NCBI GenBank assembly: GCA_900318995.1
Contig: ONMR01000005.1
Location: 48,203 to 112,202 of the forward strand
From: an uncultured Prevotellaceae bacterium
GTDB lineage: Bacteria > Bacteroidota > Bacteroidia > Bacteroidales > Bacteroidaceae
DNA length: 64,000 bases
Direction: 5' to 3'
Positions 11,901 through 18,570 of this stretch are shown piece by piece. Below the pieces are notes generated by a model that had not been told where the DNA came from, searched no databases, and saw nothing but the letters and a program-made list of their open reading frames with translations. Positions within the stretch are counted from its first letter, which is position 1. Each line of letters begins with the position of its first letter. The position numbers were made by a program, and so were the translations under genes.

Positions 11901-12027
11901 AGCTGCAAAAGATTATTTTGGTAGGTATTATGGAGTTGATTGGTCGCAATATGAGAACTTTGTGGAGTCAAATCACTACTATCCTACTGATAAGCCTTTA
12001 CCACAATTTTTGCGAGATGACTATTAA
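5905..12027 (+). CDS. SpvB/FG-GAP/RHS giant secreted protein with HEYGH metallopeptidase-like tip
   Basis: A 2040-residue protein. Order: signal peptide (1-21); SpvB-type start (about 25-90, GATYSIPIDVPQGVGGLQPQ); a beta-propeller of about seven FG-GAP/VCBS repeats (GDFNGDGRSDIAG, GDIDNDGRTDVVF, GDYNGDGLLDFLS and others, about 350-750); long YD-repeat shell (about 1000-1700); RHS core (about 1710-1756, GRMYDPKLSRFLSPDPY through LKYTDPDGE); then a unique C-terminal domain of about 284 residues. In RHS proteins the segment after DPDG is the variable, often toxic, tip. Here it has an early hydrophobic stretch and HEYGH at 1949-1953, a zinc-metallopeptidase HExxH motif, with a possible downstream Glu in ELRANQAA. 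Codon and base use become AT-richer exactly after the core, suggesting exchange of the tip. Toxin activity is inferred. It could instead be a surface-remodelling enzyme. Confidence 0.9.
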   Translation: MKTLRTAIVYAFCLLPLKAYSLEPVGGMGGTFGVSATGGATYSIPIDVPQGVGGLQPQLSIVYNSQAGNGLCGYGANISGLSSITRGPKDIYHDGAAKGMRYLADDALYLDGVRLILSSGTAGQDSAVYNPESDPFTRVIAHGTCTSTTNNTWYEVQSRDGMVYMYGYNPDLNTDTHSRLSYTDVYGAQKIHSWYLSYVSQPTGNYMTYEYDIINLCVYPYRIRYGNNSYQSNSLSNTIEFTYIEDRTDSIPVIFDGKRGSMKRRLHSITGMTGSSVYRTYTLNYDTTGDGVACKFSRLTSVTEKNAQNQTLPPTTVYWSYLPPISYTASVLTVNQPTNINPFVSFPFADQSYMAGDFNGDGRSDIAGIALVGEPNNNGGEDYYTYVYMYHSTSSQSGTSQYISGTNYILPPSVESGRIKGGVNSLSVIDVDGDEINELVIPYYVQSGSTAALGLYVLGQNFSVGDGGGATSLYNTGKPLFTSGDIDNDGRTDVVFMEKTKRNGSYPLYLWKYNINYISGSNELEHSLFDMDTETSLSLSSAPQQVYISDMNGNGLNDLLVICNSGYSIYWNQGNGISANSYSDTNKSIGTSLQDAHSLTPGDYNGDGLLDFLSNTKGSNNWFFLLNNGNGTFNKTTALNMSVISDQSFTDKDNDKLSVNVFDMDSDGKSDVIITKGVYKRKSNIWGQEWGEFDYVITKWLNSTGATLVEKHSATSEQSSDMYSSKYITGDFDGDGRMELVNYGYDCVDGNNANTAPVWRIYKNSNLTAQSGKVTSVTGDYGATTNITYSTLTDQTVYTRGGNDPYPAPKYNIPLNVVRQTTQDNGAAGSLTTLYTYEGLKAHLRGRGLLGFSRMAANCTTTGVISESGVTQWDTVFYIPKVTYSKTTIDGSDAQTTTTLTIADKGQRKYFAYPSQTVETDMDGNSVTTSRSYDTTYCYPTAVTTSYSAVMYRSVSYADYVQTTAGVYLPRTITTSQKHADDNTVFTIIDTCVYDLTTGAVLRRVKNVGTSKPLTTSYTYDSWGNLTSRVSTGSGITSCTTLYEYDASRRFPVRVYTNPASSVQKYTYDLWGNVLSEQDSINATVHNTTTYSYDSWGNLVGTVNPDGTSTTYTRGWSSDVAQRWFVLEQGTATPWVKTWYDNQGREVKTESIGPNDADITTTTVYDAKGQVEERTETSGDLTLTYTYTYYPRGRIASETGPGGRSVTYQYGNRSVTVTENGNRTTSKTYDAWGNLKTLTDPVSGITNTYSSTGGIKQTSSGGATWTFGYDNRGNRTSMTDPDAGTTTYVYDALGRETQRTDARGVAFVTTYDYLGRVIRRKADSETVTYSYGSAGNGQLRLASESYDGWTMSYTYDNLGRVTGETMSNGIITKSRSYTYGPDGMLATRTLPGGKTYSYSYDNYGNLTGVDAASGALRWDLTGYTGKRTTSSTVLGNSAYYTFNKATVLDQYGYLDSLITDKNGIRYQCYDYGFSPLTGNLTCLDANWMDYPRTFQYDSADRLIRVQENNQDILYMTYAQNGNILSKSGIGYYEYGSTQKPHAVTAVDNFDGWIEDTIQYIYYNSWGKLEDLFSVRDGDVYHYSIEYGPDLQRVRSSLYKNSQLLYSKLYWDDYEEKTVGNTTYLYWYVNGSDGLAGIMLGNAQNSNLSRNLVAITDHLGSIMALMDNYDTYYSCSYDAWGNRTIGMESPWGIDRGFCGHEHIDEIGLINMNGRMYDPKLSRFLSPDPYVQAPTDPQNFNRYSYCLNNPLKYTDPDGEFVFALVGAILFTTGMTNVFIQASNDNINSFGDAVNAFIGGVSAGISEGTTLAFGFAELSTGSPLGVLLGHCINFSKSLNMTTTLVNSVLHPVKAAQIFLGRYYTDENGNAWDQALQGLSRFMWEGPQTWAGYNWSQARSILGDVDEVDYLGGATFCINENGSGGSVSLGNYINADISTSYQGIITKHPVLMHEYGHTFDSRKYGPAYLFEIGIPSAISAKNTIVINKRQTHRWYWTELRANQAAKDYFGRYYGVDWSQYENFVESNHYYPTDKPLPQFLRDDY

Positions 12028-12056
12028 GAATGGTATTACCAAAATCTTATAATAAA

Positions 12057-12497
12057 ATGAAGCCAAGAAATAATCTTCTGTTGCTACTCGTTTTCTTTCT
12101 GAATTCATGCCTTTTTCTAGATCTTTTAGGTCCAGAAAGTAGACATCAAATTATAAAAATAATAAATAACTCAGAGATAGAGATAGCATTTTATCCATAT
12201 ACTATTCTTCCTATTGGTGGTTTATATCCTGACACATTGTTACCTAAAGCAGATATCGGCCGCTATTGTTCAAAGATTGAACCAAAACATCAATGGGGGT
12301 GGAGTCCAGATTTAACTGATAAACAGATGAGGGAACAATTCGGTGAAGCGGATACATTAATCTTCTTTGTTTTTTCAGTTGAAACCCTGAATAAGTATAC
12401 GTGGGAAGAAATACGTGAAGGTTACAAAATACTTAAACGTTATGATCTAAGCATACAAAACCTGGATAGTCTGAACTGGACAATAACATATCCTTGA
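12057..12497 (+). CDS. Small lipoprotein, candidate immunity protein for the RHS tip
   Basis: A 146-residue AT-rich gene starting just after the RHS stop. The chosen ATG gives a compact lipoprotein signal (LLLLLVFFLNSC, Cys18); an in-frame ATG at 12030, two bases after the RHS stop, would add nine residues. The mature part shows a beta-strand pattern (IIKIINNSEIEIAFYPY) and a charged C-terminal helix pair; no known family is recognised. Genes directly behind RHS tips commonly encode the cognate immunity protein, and a lipoprotein would sit in the right compartment to neutralise an extracytoplasmic protease. That role is inferred from position only. Confidence 0.65.
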   Translation: MKPRNNLLLLLVFFLNSCLFLDLLGPESRHQIIKIINNSEIEIAFYPYTILPIGGLYPDTLLPKADIGRYCSKIEPKHQWGWSPDLTDKQMREQFGEADTLIFFVFSVETLNKYTWEEIREGYKILKRYDLSIQNLDSLNWTITYP

Positions 12498-12580
12498 ACA
12501 TATGAAACAATGACTCAAAAGGATAGTTTCCCTGTGACATGTGAATGATATCTAACAACAAATTAACTCTACATCGTCAA

Positions 12581-13501
12581 ATGAGAAAGATTATTTATTT
12601 GTCAATTACAATGTTTGTGATGCCTTTGTTGGCCTCATGCTTTGAAGACAACTCAATCAAAAACAGTGAAAGTGATCTTGTTGGTGAATGGTATAATAAT
12701 TCCGACAATAGGAGCATTTTTTTTGAGGAAACGCTCACCATAAACGATGATAACACATTTGTACTCATGAATACACAATATGGATTAAATGGTAGTGAAA
12801 AGTATATGGCCGGTCAAACCGTATCCGAAGGTACTTATAAAGTGAAGGGAAACCGTCTTTCAATGAAAGTAGCAAAAGCTCAGCATAGAATGGGGGTAGG
12901 CCGTATTCCCGGAAAAATGGAAATATCAGAATGGATGGATGTAACTGATTATAGCCATGAAACAAAGACTGCGGAGATTAGTTTTTTCCAGAACAATTCA
13001 ACATTGTTGATCAATAAACTATATGATCCGCATAATGATAGTGAAGGACTCAAATTCTTTATAAGAAAAGGAGCAGACCTTCCCTACAATAATTCGGATT
13101 TGCAGGGAACTTGGTATTCTTTCCGTAAACGACCGGTTGATCCCGCTCCTCTAAAGGATAGTATAGAGTTGTTTGACGCAGTTGAAATAGTCATCAATAT
13201 CAAAAACGATAGCATAGACCTGATATTTAATATGGATGGTGCGCGTTACATTGGTAAATATACGTATGATAACGGTGTTTTGTCAACTGAAGATACTTTG
13301 GCCTTATATACATCCTGGGTGGATGGAGTCAATAAGGCCAATTGGACAGATCCTTATTCTGCCCTATGGAGAGAATCCTATCAGGGAGATCCTTATAATG
13401 TGACTTCGTTTTCTGATGGCTACACATTTGTATTTATCCCAATAGGAGAAACCGCTTATTTTAAATTGGGATATAATACCATTATATTCAAAAAACAATG
13501 A
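12581..13501 (+). CDS. Lipoprotein with two lipocalin-like domains
   Basis: A 306-residue lipoprotein (MRKIIYLSITMFVMPLLASC, Cys20). Two similar halves are visible: DLVGEWYNNSDNRSIFFEE at about residues 30-50 and DLQGTWYSFRKRPVD at about 180-195, each followed by a run of beta-strands in the style of lipocalin-like domains (G-x-W start, YKVKGNRLSM or GKYTYDNGVLS strands). A longer frame opens at 12545, but the lipoprotein signal begins at 12581. It follows the candidate immunity gene by 83 bases and overlaps a longer reading of the next gene, so it is probably in the same transcript. Ligand and function unknown. Confidence 0.7.
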   Translation: MRKIIYLSITMFVMPLLASCFEDNSIKNSESDLVGEWYNNSDNRSIFFEETLTINDDNTFVLMNTQYGLNGSEKYMAGQTVSEGTYKVKGNRLSMKVAKAQHRMGVGRIPGKMEISEWMDVTDYSHETKTAEISFFQNNSTLLINKLYDPHNDSEGLKFFIRKGADLPYNNSDLQGTWYSFRKRPVDPAPLKDSIELFDAVEIVINIKNDSIDLIFNMDGARYIGKYTYDNGVLSTEDTLALYTSWVDGVNKANWTDPYSALWRESYQGDPYNVTSFSDGYTFVFIPIGETAYFKLGYNTIIFKKQ

Positions 13502-13536
13502 TACAATTGATGACACAAAAGGATGGTTTTTCACGT

Positions 13537-14892
13537 ATGAAGAAAAATTGTTTGTTTGCATGTTTGCTCGGTCTGGTTGCCTTAAGTTCATGTAAAGAGG
13601 AGATAACGGAACCGTTATTGTTCGACGAGCCTGGAATAGATTTCGTCAAAGTTGAAAGGGAAGGTGTCAGAGGTATGGTCATATCATGTCAGATGCGCCC
13701 TACAAGAAAGATGTATGATAATCATTTCAGTTACTATGAATGCGGAATGGAGTACTCTACAGACAGCCTGTTCCGCAGATCAGTAAAAGTCAGTTTCGGC
13801 CATCCGGAAAGTGATGATTATGTGAAACATGCCCGCCTGTCAGATCTGTTTCCGGACTCAGTTTATTATCTCAAACCTATTTTGGTTAAAGCTGATCATT
13901 TGTTGGCCATACGTTCGTATATTACGGACAATGGCGGTAACAGATATCTGGCAGATACGGATGATATAATTTGTTCCGGTAATGTTGTAACTGTAAAAAC
14001 TATACCATTTGATGTAGATGACCATGTAGCGGTTACGGTAACGAAGACGGCTCCGATGAGCATTTCGTACAGTATGGAGTTGACTGACGGAATAAGCAAT
14101 TGCACTTATTCCGTCTGGTTCTCTAATGACAGTTTATTCTCTGACGGAGTAAAGGTTATTGATTATAAACCTTATCAGCAACAAAATGAAACTGATTTAA
14201 AAACATTGAATGCTTCTACTAACTACTATATCCGGCCATGCGTAGGTTTTAAATCCAGAACAGACACAACGTTCTATTTTGGAAGTACAATCAAGGTGCA
14301 GACCGATGCTCTGCCTAAAAAGAACGGAATGGAGTATGTGGATTTAGGTCTTTCTGTAATGTGGGCATTCTGCAATGTTGACGCAGTTTCCCCGGAAGAG
14401 CCGGGAGGATACTACTGCTGGGGTGAGACCAAGGAGTTGACAGTTAACGGTGTAAGGGTTGAAACCATAGATTATGTGAACACTATTCTGACATATTCCA
14501 AATATAACTCCAGTGACGGAAAGAGAACACTTGATTCTGCCGATGACGTGGCATCCGTAAAATGGGGAGGCCCTTGGCATATACCGGATCAGCAGGATAT
14601 ATTGGATTTATGGGCAAACAGTGAACATTTCAAGCAGGTAACGATCAATGGAAAACAGGTACTGAAGGTTATCAGCAAGATTAACGGTAATTACATCTAT
14701 CTTCCTATTGCAGGGTTTTACGGAGCAGGTAGTTATTTTGATTGGCCCCAAGCATACATTTGGTCAAGAAACCTTAGTACTTTGAACAATGATTATGGCA
14801 TTGCAAAATCGTTGCGTAGTGATTCATATGATGGATCGTACTATGATGCAAGAAGTGATTGCCTAAACGTTCGCCCCGTTTTCAAACCTTAG
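13537..14892 (+). CDS. Lipoprotein with fibronectin III-like domains and C-terminal paralogous (Fib_succ_major-like) domain
   Basis: A 451-residue lipoprotein (MKKNCLFACLLGLVALSSC, Cys19). The middle contains two Fn3-like stretches (for example DSVYYLKPILVKADHLLAIR, and ASTNYYIRPCVGFKSRTDTT). The C-terminal part starts MEYVDLGLSVMWAFCNVDAV and continues PGGYYCWGETKE, a motif set shared with the Fibrobacter succinogenes major paralogous/DUF1566-like domain frequent in Bacteroidales surface lipoproteins. An upstream in-frame ATG at 13498 overlaps the preceding stop, but the signal peptide starts at 13537. It probably faces the cell surface or periplasm. No enzymatic motif is seen. Confidence 0.75.
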   Translation: MKKNCLFACLLGLVALSSCKEEITEPLLFDEPGIDFVKVEREGVRGMVISCQMRPTRKMYDNHFSYYECGMEYSTDSLFRRSVKVSFGHPESDDYVKHARLSDLFPDSVYYLKPILVKADHLLAIRSYITDNGGNRYLADTDDIICSGNVVTVKTIPFDVDDHVAVTVTKTAPMSISYSMELTDGISNCTYSVWFSNDSLFSDGVKVIDYKPYQQQNETDLKTLNASTNYYIRPCVGFKSRTDTTFYFGSTIKVQTDALPKKNGMEYVDLGLSVMWAFCNVDAVSPEEPGGYYCWGETKELTVNGVRVETIDYVNTILTYSKYNSSDGKRTLDSADDVASVKWGGPWHIPDQQDILDLWANSEHFKQVTINGKQVLKVISKINGNYIYLPIAGFYGAGSYFDWPQAYIWSRNLSTLNNDYGIAKSLRSDSYDGSYYDARSDCLNVRPVFKP

Positions 14893-14907
14893 TTTTTTAT
14901 TGTATAT

Positions 14908-16404
14908 ATGAGAAAGACTTTGTTTTGTGTTTTGATGGCAGGTTTTGCTTTGGCATCCTGCATTGGTGATGATTCAATTGAACCTCAAAGATCAAACCAG
15001 TATGATATTGACGGCGCTCTTATAGTTCACGTTTCCATTCCAGCTAAGATTAAGAATCCCGAGTCGGGCATTCGGTTCGGCGACGGTCGTGAGGTGTATC
15101 TGATCAATACTGACAGGTTCGCTGTGGCGTGCGATAAATTCGGCAAAATGCAGGTTCTCGAGCCGACGCGCATATCGGCCGATAGTCTGTCATGCACTCT
15201 TGTGGGCGACGTGACGTTCTACCGTGAGGATAATACTCAGAATGAGATTGTGCTCATACCCGAGCGCAGGGATGTTAACAGCCACTTTAGAATGAGGCTT
15301 TTGTATGGCTGGAGCCAGAGTTCTAAGGGAGTGGAAGGCTTGTACTGCGATTACACCAGGCAGGACGGATCGGCCAGGAAGATGCTTGAAAGCCGATATG
15401 CCTGGACTTATCTGTCCTTACTAAACCTGAAGGAGGGCGATGAGATTGTGATTCAGGATACTCTGAAGCTGTGGTCGGTTGATTCTGGGCTGGAGATTGA
15501 TATGGAGTTCGTCGATGAGGACGGAACGACTCCGGTCAATGGCATAAAGGTCCAGAGTGCTGTTTTGTCCACCGAGTTGGATGGTCTGGTCCGTGAGTAT
15601 CGGATGGATACCAAGAAAAGAGGAAGTCTGAGGATGGGACCTATTGATGGCTCAAAACTCTATGCGTCAATTAATTACAGTCCCGAGGAGACGTATGGCC
15701 GGAAGTCTGATGTTTTCACGCTCACTGCTATTGACAGTACGACATGGGATACTTACAAGGCCAGTTGGACAGTTAATCTGGATAAGTTTGCGGGCGGATT
15801 GTACACGCAGAAGCTGGTAATGCAGAAGCAGCCGTTGCAGGTCCAGACTCTATATCAAGATCCGGTTACTGTGTATACTCCTGAAAACGGCAAGTACCGT
15901 TTGGGACATATGGGTGATGTTGCTGTTTACAACGGCGGTGCGGCCGATATTGAGGGATACACTGTGCTGAATGTGCATCTGTTCGATGCGCGTCTGGACG
16001 GCCAGATTAAGTTGGCGGGCGAAGTCAGCAATCATATGGCTCTCTCTTCCAAGATTTTCTCGGAGTCAAGCCTTATCAATAATCCCGACGGGGTTGCAAT
16101 CAAGAATGCAGGTGAGCTTCCTATTATCATTGCTGAGGGTAGCACTCTGACAATTAAGGGCGATATCGATGGTGATCTGAGTCTTCAGCCGGGCTCTCTG
16201 GTGACTGTAGAGGGAGATATTAAAGGTATGATCCGACTGGCGGTCGGTTCTCGCATGAGGGTCAAGGGCGATGTCTCTAAAGCGGCCTTCTTTGCCACCG
16301 AAGGCTCAATTACCGATTTCACCGAGTACGATCCTGCATCGGACTATAGGGTCAAAACCGGCTTTACTATTTATGAGGCCCGATACCCGATTGGCGGCAG
16401 GTAA
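14908..16404 (+). CDS. Lipoprotein of unknown function with repetitive beta C-terminus
   Basis: A 498-residue lipoprotein (MRKTLFCVLMAGFALASC, Cys18) beginning 15 bases after the previous gene. The N-terminal two-thirds look like beta-sandwich domains (DGALIVHVSIPAKIK near residue 35, similar to fimbrillin-like proteins). The C-terminal 100 residues show a short repeated pattern (ITIKGDID, LVTVEGDIKG, RMRVKGDVS) resembling a beta-helical or bactofilin-like stack. I cannot assign a family. It is the last gene of the run and is followed by a hairpin terminator. Base composition is closer to the core genome than that of the three genes before it, so it may not belong to the same acquired block. 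Confidence 0.7.
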   Translation: MRKTLFCVLMAGFALASCIGDDSIEPQRSNQYDIDGALIVHVSIPAKIKNPESGIRFGDGREVYLINTDRFAVACDKFGKMQVLEPTRISADSLSCTLVGDVTFYREDNTQNEIVLIPERRDVNSHFRMRLLYGWSQSSKGVEGLYCDYTRQDGSARKMLESRYAWTYLSLLNLKEGDEIVIQDTLKLWSVDSGLEIDMEFVDEDGTTPVNGIKVQSAVLSTELDGLVREYRMDTKKRGSLRMGPIDGSKLYASINYSPEETYGRKSDVFTLTAIDSTTWDTYKASWTVNLDKFAGGLYTQKLVMQKQPLQVQTLYQDPVTVYTPENGKYRLGHMGDVAVYNGGAADIEGYTVLNVHLFDARLDGQIKLAGEVSNHMALSSKIFSESSLINNPDGVAIKNAGELPIIIAEGSTLTIKGDIDGDLSLQPGSLVTVEGDIKGMIRLAVGSRMRVKGDVSKAAFFATEGSITDFTEYDPASDYRVKTGFTIYEARYPIGGR

Positions 16405-16437
16405 AAAGTGATTGATAAGTTATATGCATAAGTGCTA

Positions 16438-16460
16438 AAAATGGCTAAATGAGCCATTTT
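16438..16460 (+). terminator. Hairpin terminator after the lipoprotein run
   Basis: AAAATGGCT and AGCCATTTT form a perfect 9-bp stem around a 5-base loop, 34 bases after the last lipoprotein stop. The 3' side ends in TTTT. The stem is A/T-rich at its base, so it could work on both strands. Confidence 0.6.
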
Positions 16461-16466
16461 GGTCGG

Positions 16467-16505
16467 AAAACTCTGCACGGTGTGCGGAGTTTTCTTGTAA
16501 CTTTG
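16467..16505 (+). promoter_or_regulatory. Promoter of the efflux operon with a palindromic operator candidate
   Basis: TAACTTTG at 16498-16505 matches the -7 box TAnnTTTG. Just upstream, AAAACTCTGCAC (16467-16478) and GTGCGGAGTTTT (16482-16493) form an inverted repeat with one mismatch, covering the -33 position. A palindrome overlapping the promoter of a TetR gene is the usual arrangement for autorepression. The same hairpin could instead act as a second terminator because it runs into T-rich sequence. Confidence 0.5.
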
Positions 16506-16529
16506 CGGCCTGAAACAAAGGACGCATCA

Positions 16530-17156
16530 ATGATTATCAATCCTACAAATAGGGACGATATACGCGAGAGGGCTATCGAGACCACCTCTGATATAGTTCT
16601 CAAGTGCGGTAACCTGTCGGTCAGGATGGATGATGTGGCACAGGAGTTGTCGGTTTCCAAACGTACCCTCTATGAGATATTCGGCAGCAAGGAGGAGCTT
16701 CTTGTGGAGTGCATGAAAAGACACATAGCCCGCATGTCAAAGATTATTGCCGATGAGATGGGCCGTGAGGAGGATGTCCTGACCGTCTTTATAAAGCATC
16801 TGGAGGTGCTTATTGCCGAATCTCGCGAGAGGGACCACAATAAGTTTGAAGATATGGACAAGTATCCCAAGCTTAAGAAACTGTTCCATGAGCACTTGGC
16901 TGATATGGCATGCCGCATGCGCGGTTTTATGGAATTGGGAGTCAGACAGGGGGTGTTCCGCGATGACCTGAACATGGATGTGCTGATGAAATCTTTCAGC
17001 GCTATGGGCACTATGGCCAACAAGGAGTCCGAGAGCGGCCAGTTCCGTTACGATGAACTGATAGACGGAACAATAGTGGTGCTGCTCAGGGGTATAGCTA
17101 CCCCCAAGGGTATGGAAAAACTGGATAAGTATAGGTATAAATCAAACAATAGATGA
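16530..17156 (+). CDS. TetR-family transcriptional regulator of the RND efflux operon
   Basis: A 208-residue regulator. The helix-turn-helix is at about residues 20-60 (LSVRMDDVAQELSVSKRTLY then EIFGSKEELL); the C-terminal ligand domain is all-helical. A frame opens upstream at 16449, but its first 27 codons run across the promoter at 16498-16505, so the ATG at 16530 is the likely start. The stop overlaps the TolC gene start (ATGA), showing translational coupling. By family and context it should repress this efflux operon and be released by a small hydrophobic ligand; the ligand is unknown. Confidence 0.9.
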   Translation: MIINPTNRDDIRERAIETTSDIVLKCGNLSVRMDDVAQELSVSKRTLYEIFGSKEELLVECMKRHIARMSKIIADEMGREEDVLTVFIKHLEVLIAESRERDHNKFEDMDKYPKLKKLFHEHLADMACRMRGFMELGVRQGVFRDDLNMDVLMKSFSAMGTMANKESESGQFRYDELIDGTIVVLLRGIATPKGMEKLDKYRYKSNNR

Positions 17157-18544
17157 TGAAGAGAGATTTTTTTAAAAGGGCAGGATTCCTGGTTGCAGCT
17201 GCACTGATTGCGGTTGCCGTCAACGCTCAGGAAACCGGCGGTGCACTGAAACTCACGCTTGACGATGCCCTGAAGATTGCCTTGAGTGATAATCCGACCA
17301 TCAAGGTGGCCGAGCAGCAGATTGAGGTTAAGAAAATCAGCAAGGATGAGGCCTGGCAGGCATTGCTTCCCAGTGCCGATTTCAGCGGTACGGTTCAGTA
17401 TACTGTCCTGGCTGCTGTAATGAAACTGAGCATGCCGGATCCTGTAACCGGAGAGACCAGGACATCTTCTTTCAAGATGGGTCAGGACAATACCAGTACT
17501 TGGAACGGGCAGTTCCAGGTGAGTCTGCCGTTGTTTGCCCCTACGGTATATGCTACCATGAATCTGACCAAGACAGACCTGGCCAACGCCGTTGAGCAGA
17601 GCCGCAGTTCCAAGCTGGATCTGGTCAATCAGGTTACCAAGGCATACTATCAGGTTATTCTGGCGCAGGACAGTTATGACGTGCTGTGCAAGAGCCTGGA
17701 GCAGGCCGAAAGGAATTTCAATGTGGTCAAGTCATTATATGAGTTGGGCGGTACCAGTGAGTACGACAAGATAAGCGCCGAGGTGCAGTTGCGCTCACTC
17801 AATCCTACAGTAATACAGGCACGTAACGCCGTAACGCTGGCCAAGCTCCAGCTGATGATTCTTATGGGTATGGACCCGGAGACGGAGATTGTGGTTGAAG
17901 GCAGTCTGGAGGATTATGAGGACCGTCTTTATGCTGAGGCTCTGGCATCAGACAGTTACTCACTTGAGAACAACACCAGCATGCGCCAGCTCAAGATTAA
18001 TGAGACTATGTTGAATCAGAGTCTTAGAGTGCAGAAAATGAATTTCCTGCCTACTCTGGCGCTGGCCGGTACATATTCATTGCAGTCTCTCTACAACAAG
18101 GACTTTAACATAGGCGAGTATGAGTGGGCCAAGAGCTCATCGATAGTGTTGTCGCTTTCAGTGCCTATTTTCCGTATGGGTAACTTTACCAAGCTGAAAA
18201 GCACCAAGTTGCAGATTAGCCAACTGAGTGAGAATATCGGCTATACCGAGAAGCAGTTGGGTATGCAGGTGCGCAGTTACGTGGACAACATGAAGGCCAA
18301 TGCCGAGCAGGTGGCCAGCAACCACGAGGCCATAGAGCAGGCCGAGAAGGGCCGTGAAATAGCCAGTAAGCGCTATGAGATAGGCAAGGGTACCATACTG
18401 GAGCTGAACAACAGTGAGGTGCAGCTTACTCAGGCCAAACTGACATACAGCCAGTCCATATACAACTATCTGGCCGCCAAGGCAGACCTGGACAAGGTGC
18501 TGGGCAATGACGAGGGTATTCCTGCCCCGGACAATAATAAATAA
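17153..18544 (+). CDS. TolC-family outer membrane efflux protein
   Basis: A 463-residue protein with a signal peptide (GFLVAAALIAVAVNAQ) and the two-fold OEP repeat: LTLDDALKIALSDNPTIKVA at the start, and long helical hairpins rich in Gln/Ala/Leu with the typical KRYEIGKGTILELNNSEVQL segment near the C-terminus. TolC proteins form the outer membrane beta-barrel and periplasmic tunnel of tripartite pumps. It overlaps the TetR stop by four bases and is followed after 26 bases by the adaptor gene, so regulator, channel, adaptor and pump are one operon. Confidence 0.93.
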   Translation: MMKRDFFKRAGFLVAAALIAVAVNAQETGGALKLTLDDALKIALSDNPTIKVAEQQIEVKKISKDEAWQALLPSADFSGTVQYTVLAAVMKLSMPDPVTGETRTSSFKMGQDNTSTWNGQFQVSLPLFAPTVYATMNLTKTDLANAVEQSRSSKLDLVNQVTKAYYQVILAQDSYDVLCKSLEQAERNFNVVKSLYELGGTSEYDKISAEVQLRSLNPTVIQARNAVTLAKLQLMILMGMDPETEIVVEGSLEDYEDRLYAEALASDSYSLENNTSMRQLKINETMLNQSLRVQKMNFLPTLALAGTYSLQSLYNKDFNIGEYEWAKSSSIVLSLSVPIFRMGNFTKLKSTKLQISQLSENIGYTEKQLGMQVRSYVDNMKANAEQVASNHEAIEQAEKGREIASKRYEIGKGTILELNNSEVQLTQAKLTYSQSIYNYLAAKADLDKVLGNDEGIPAPDNNK

Positions 18545-18570
18545 GGTTATAATAATAAAGACAAGATAAT

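Noticed and set aside
16449-16529. 27-codon N-terminal extension of the TetR gene
   Set aside because: It runs through the operator palindrome and the -7 promoter box, so it would not be transcribed from this promoter.
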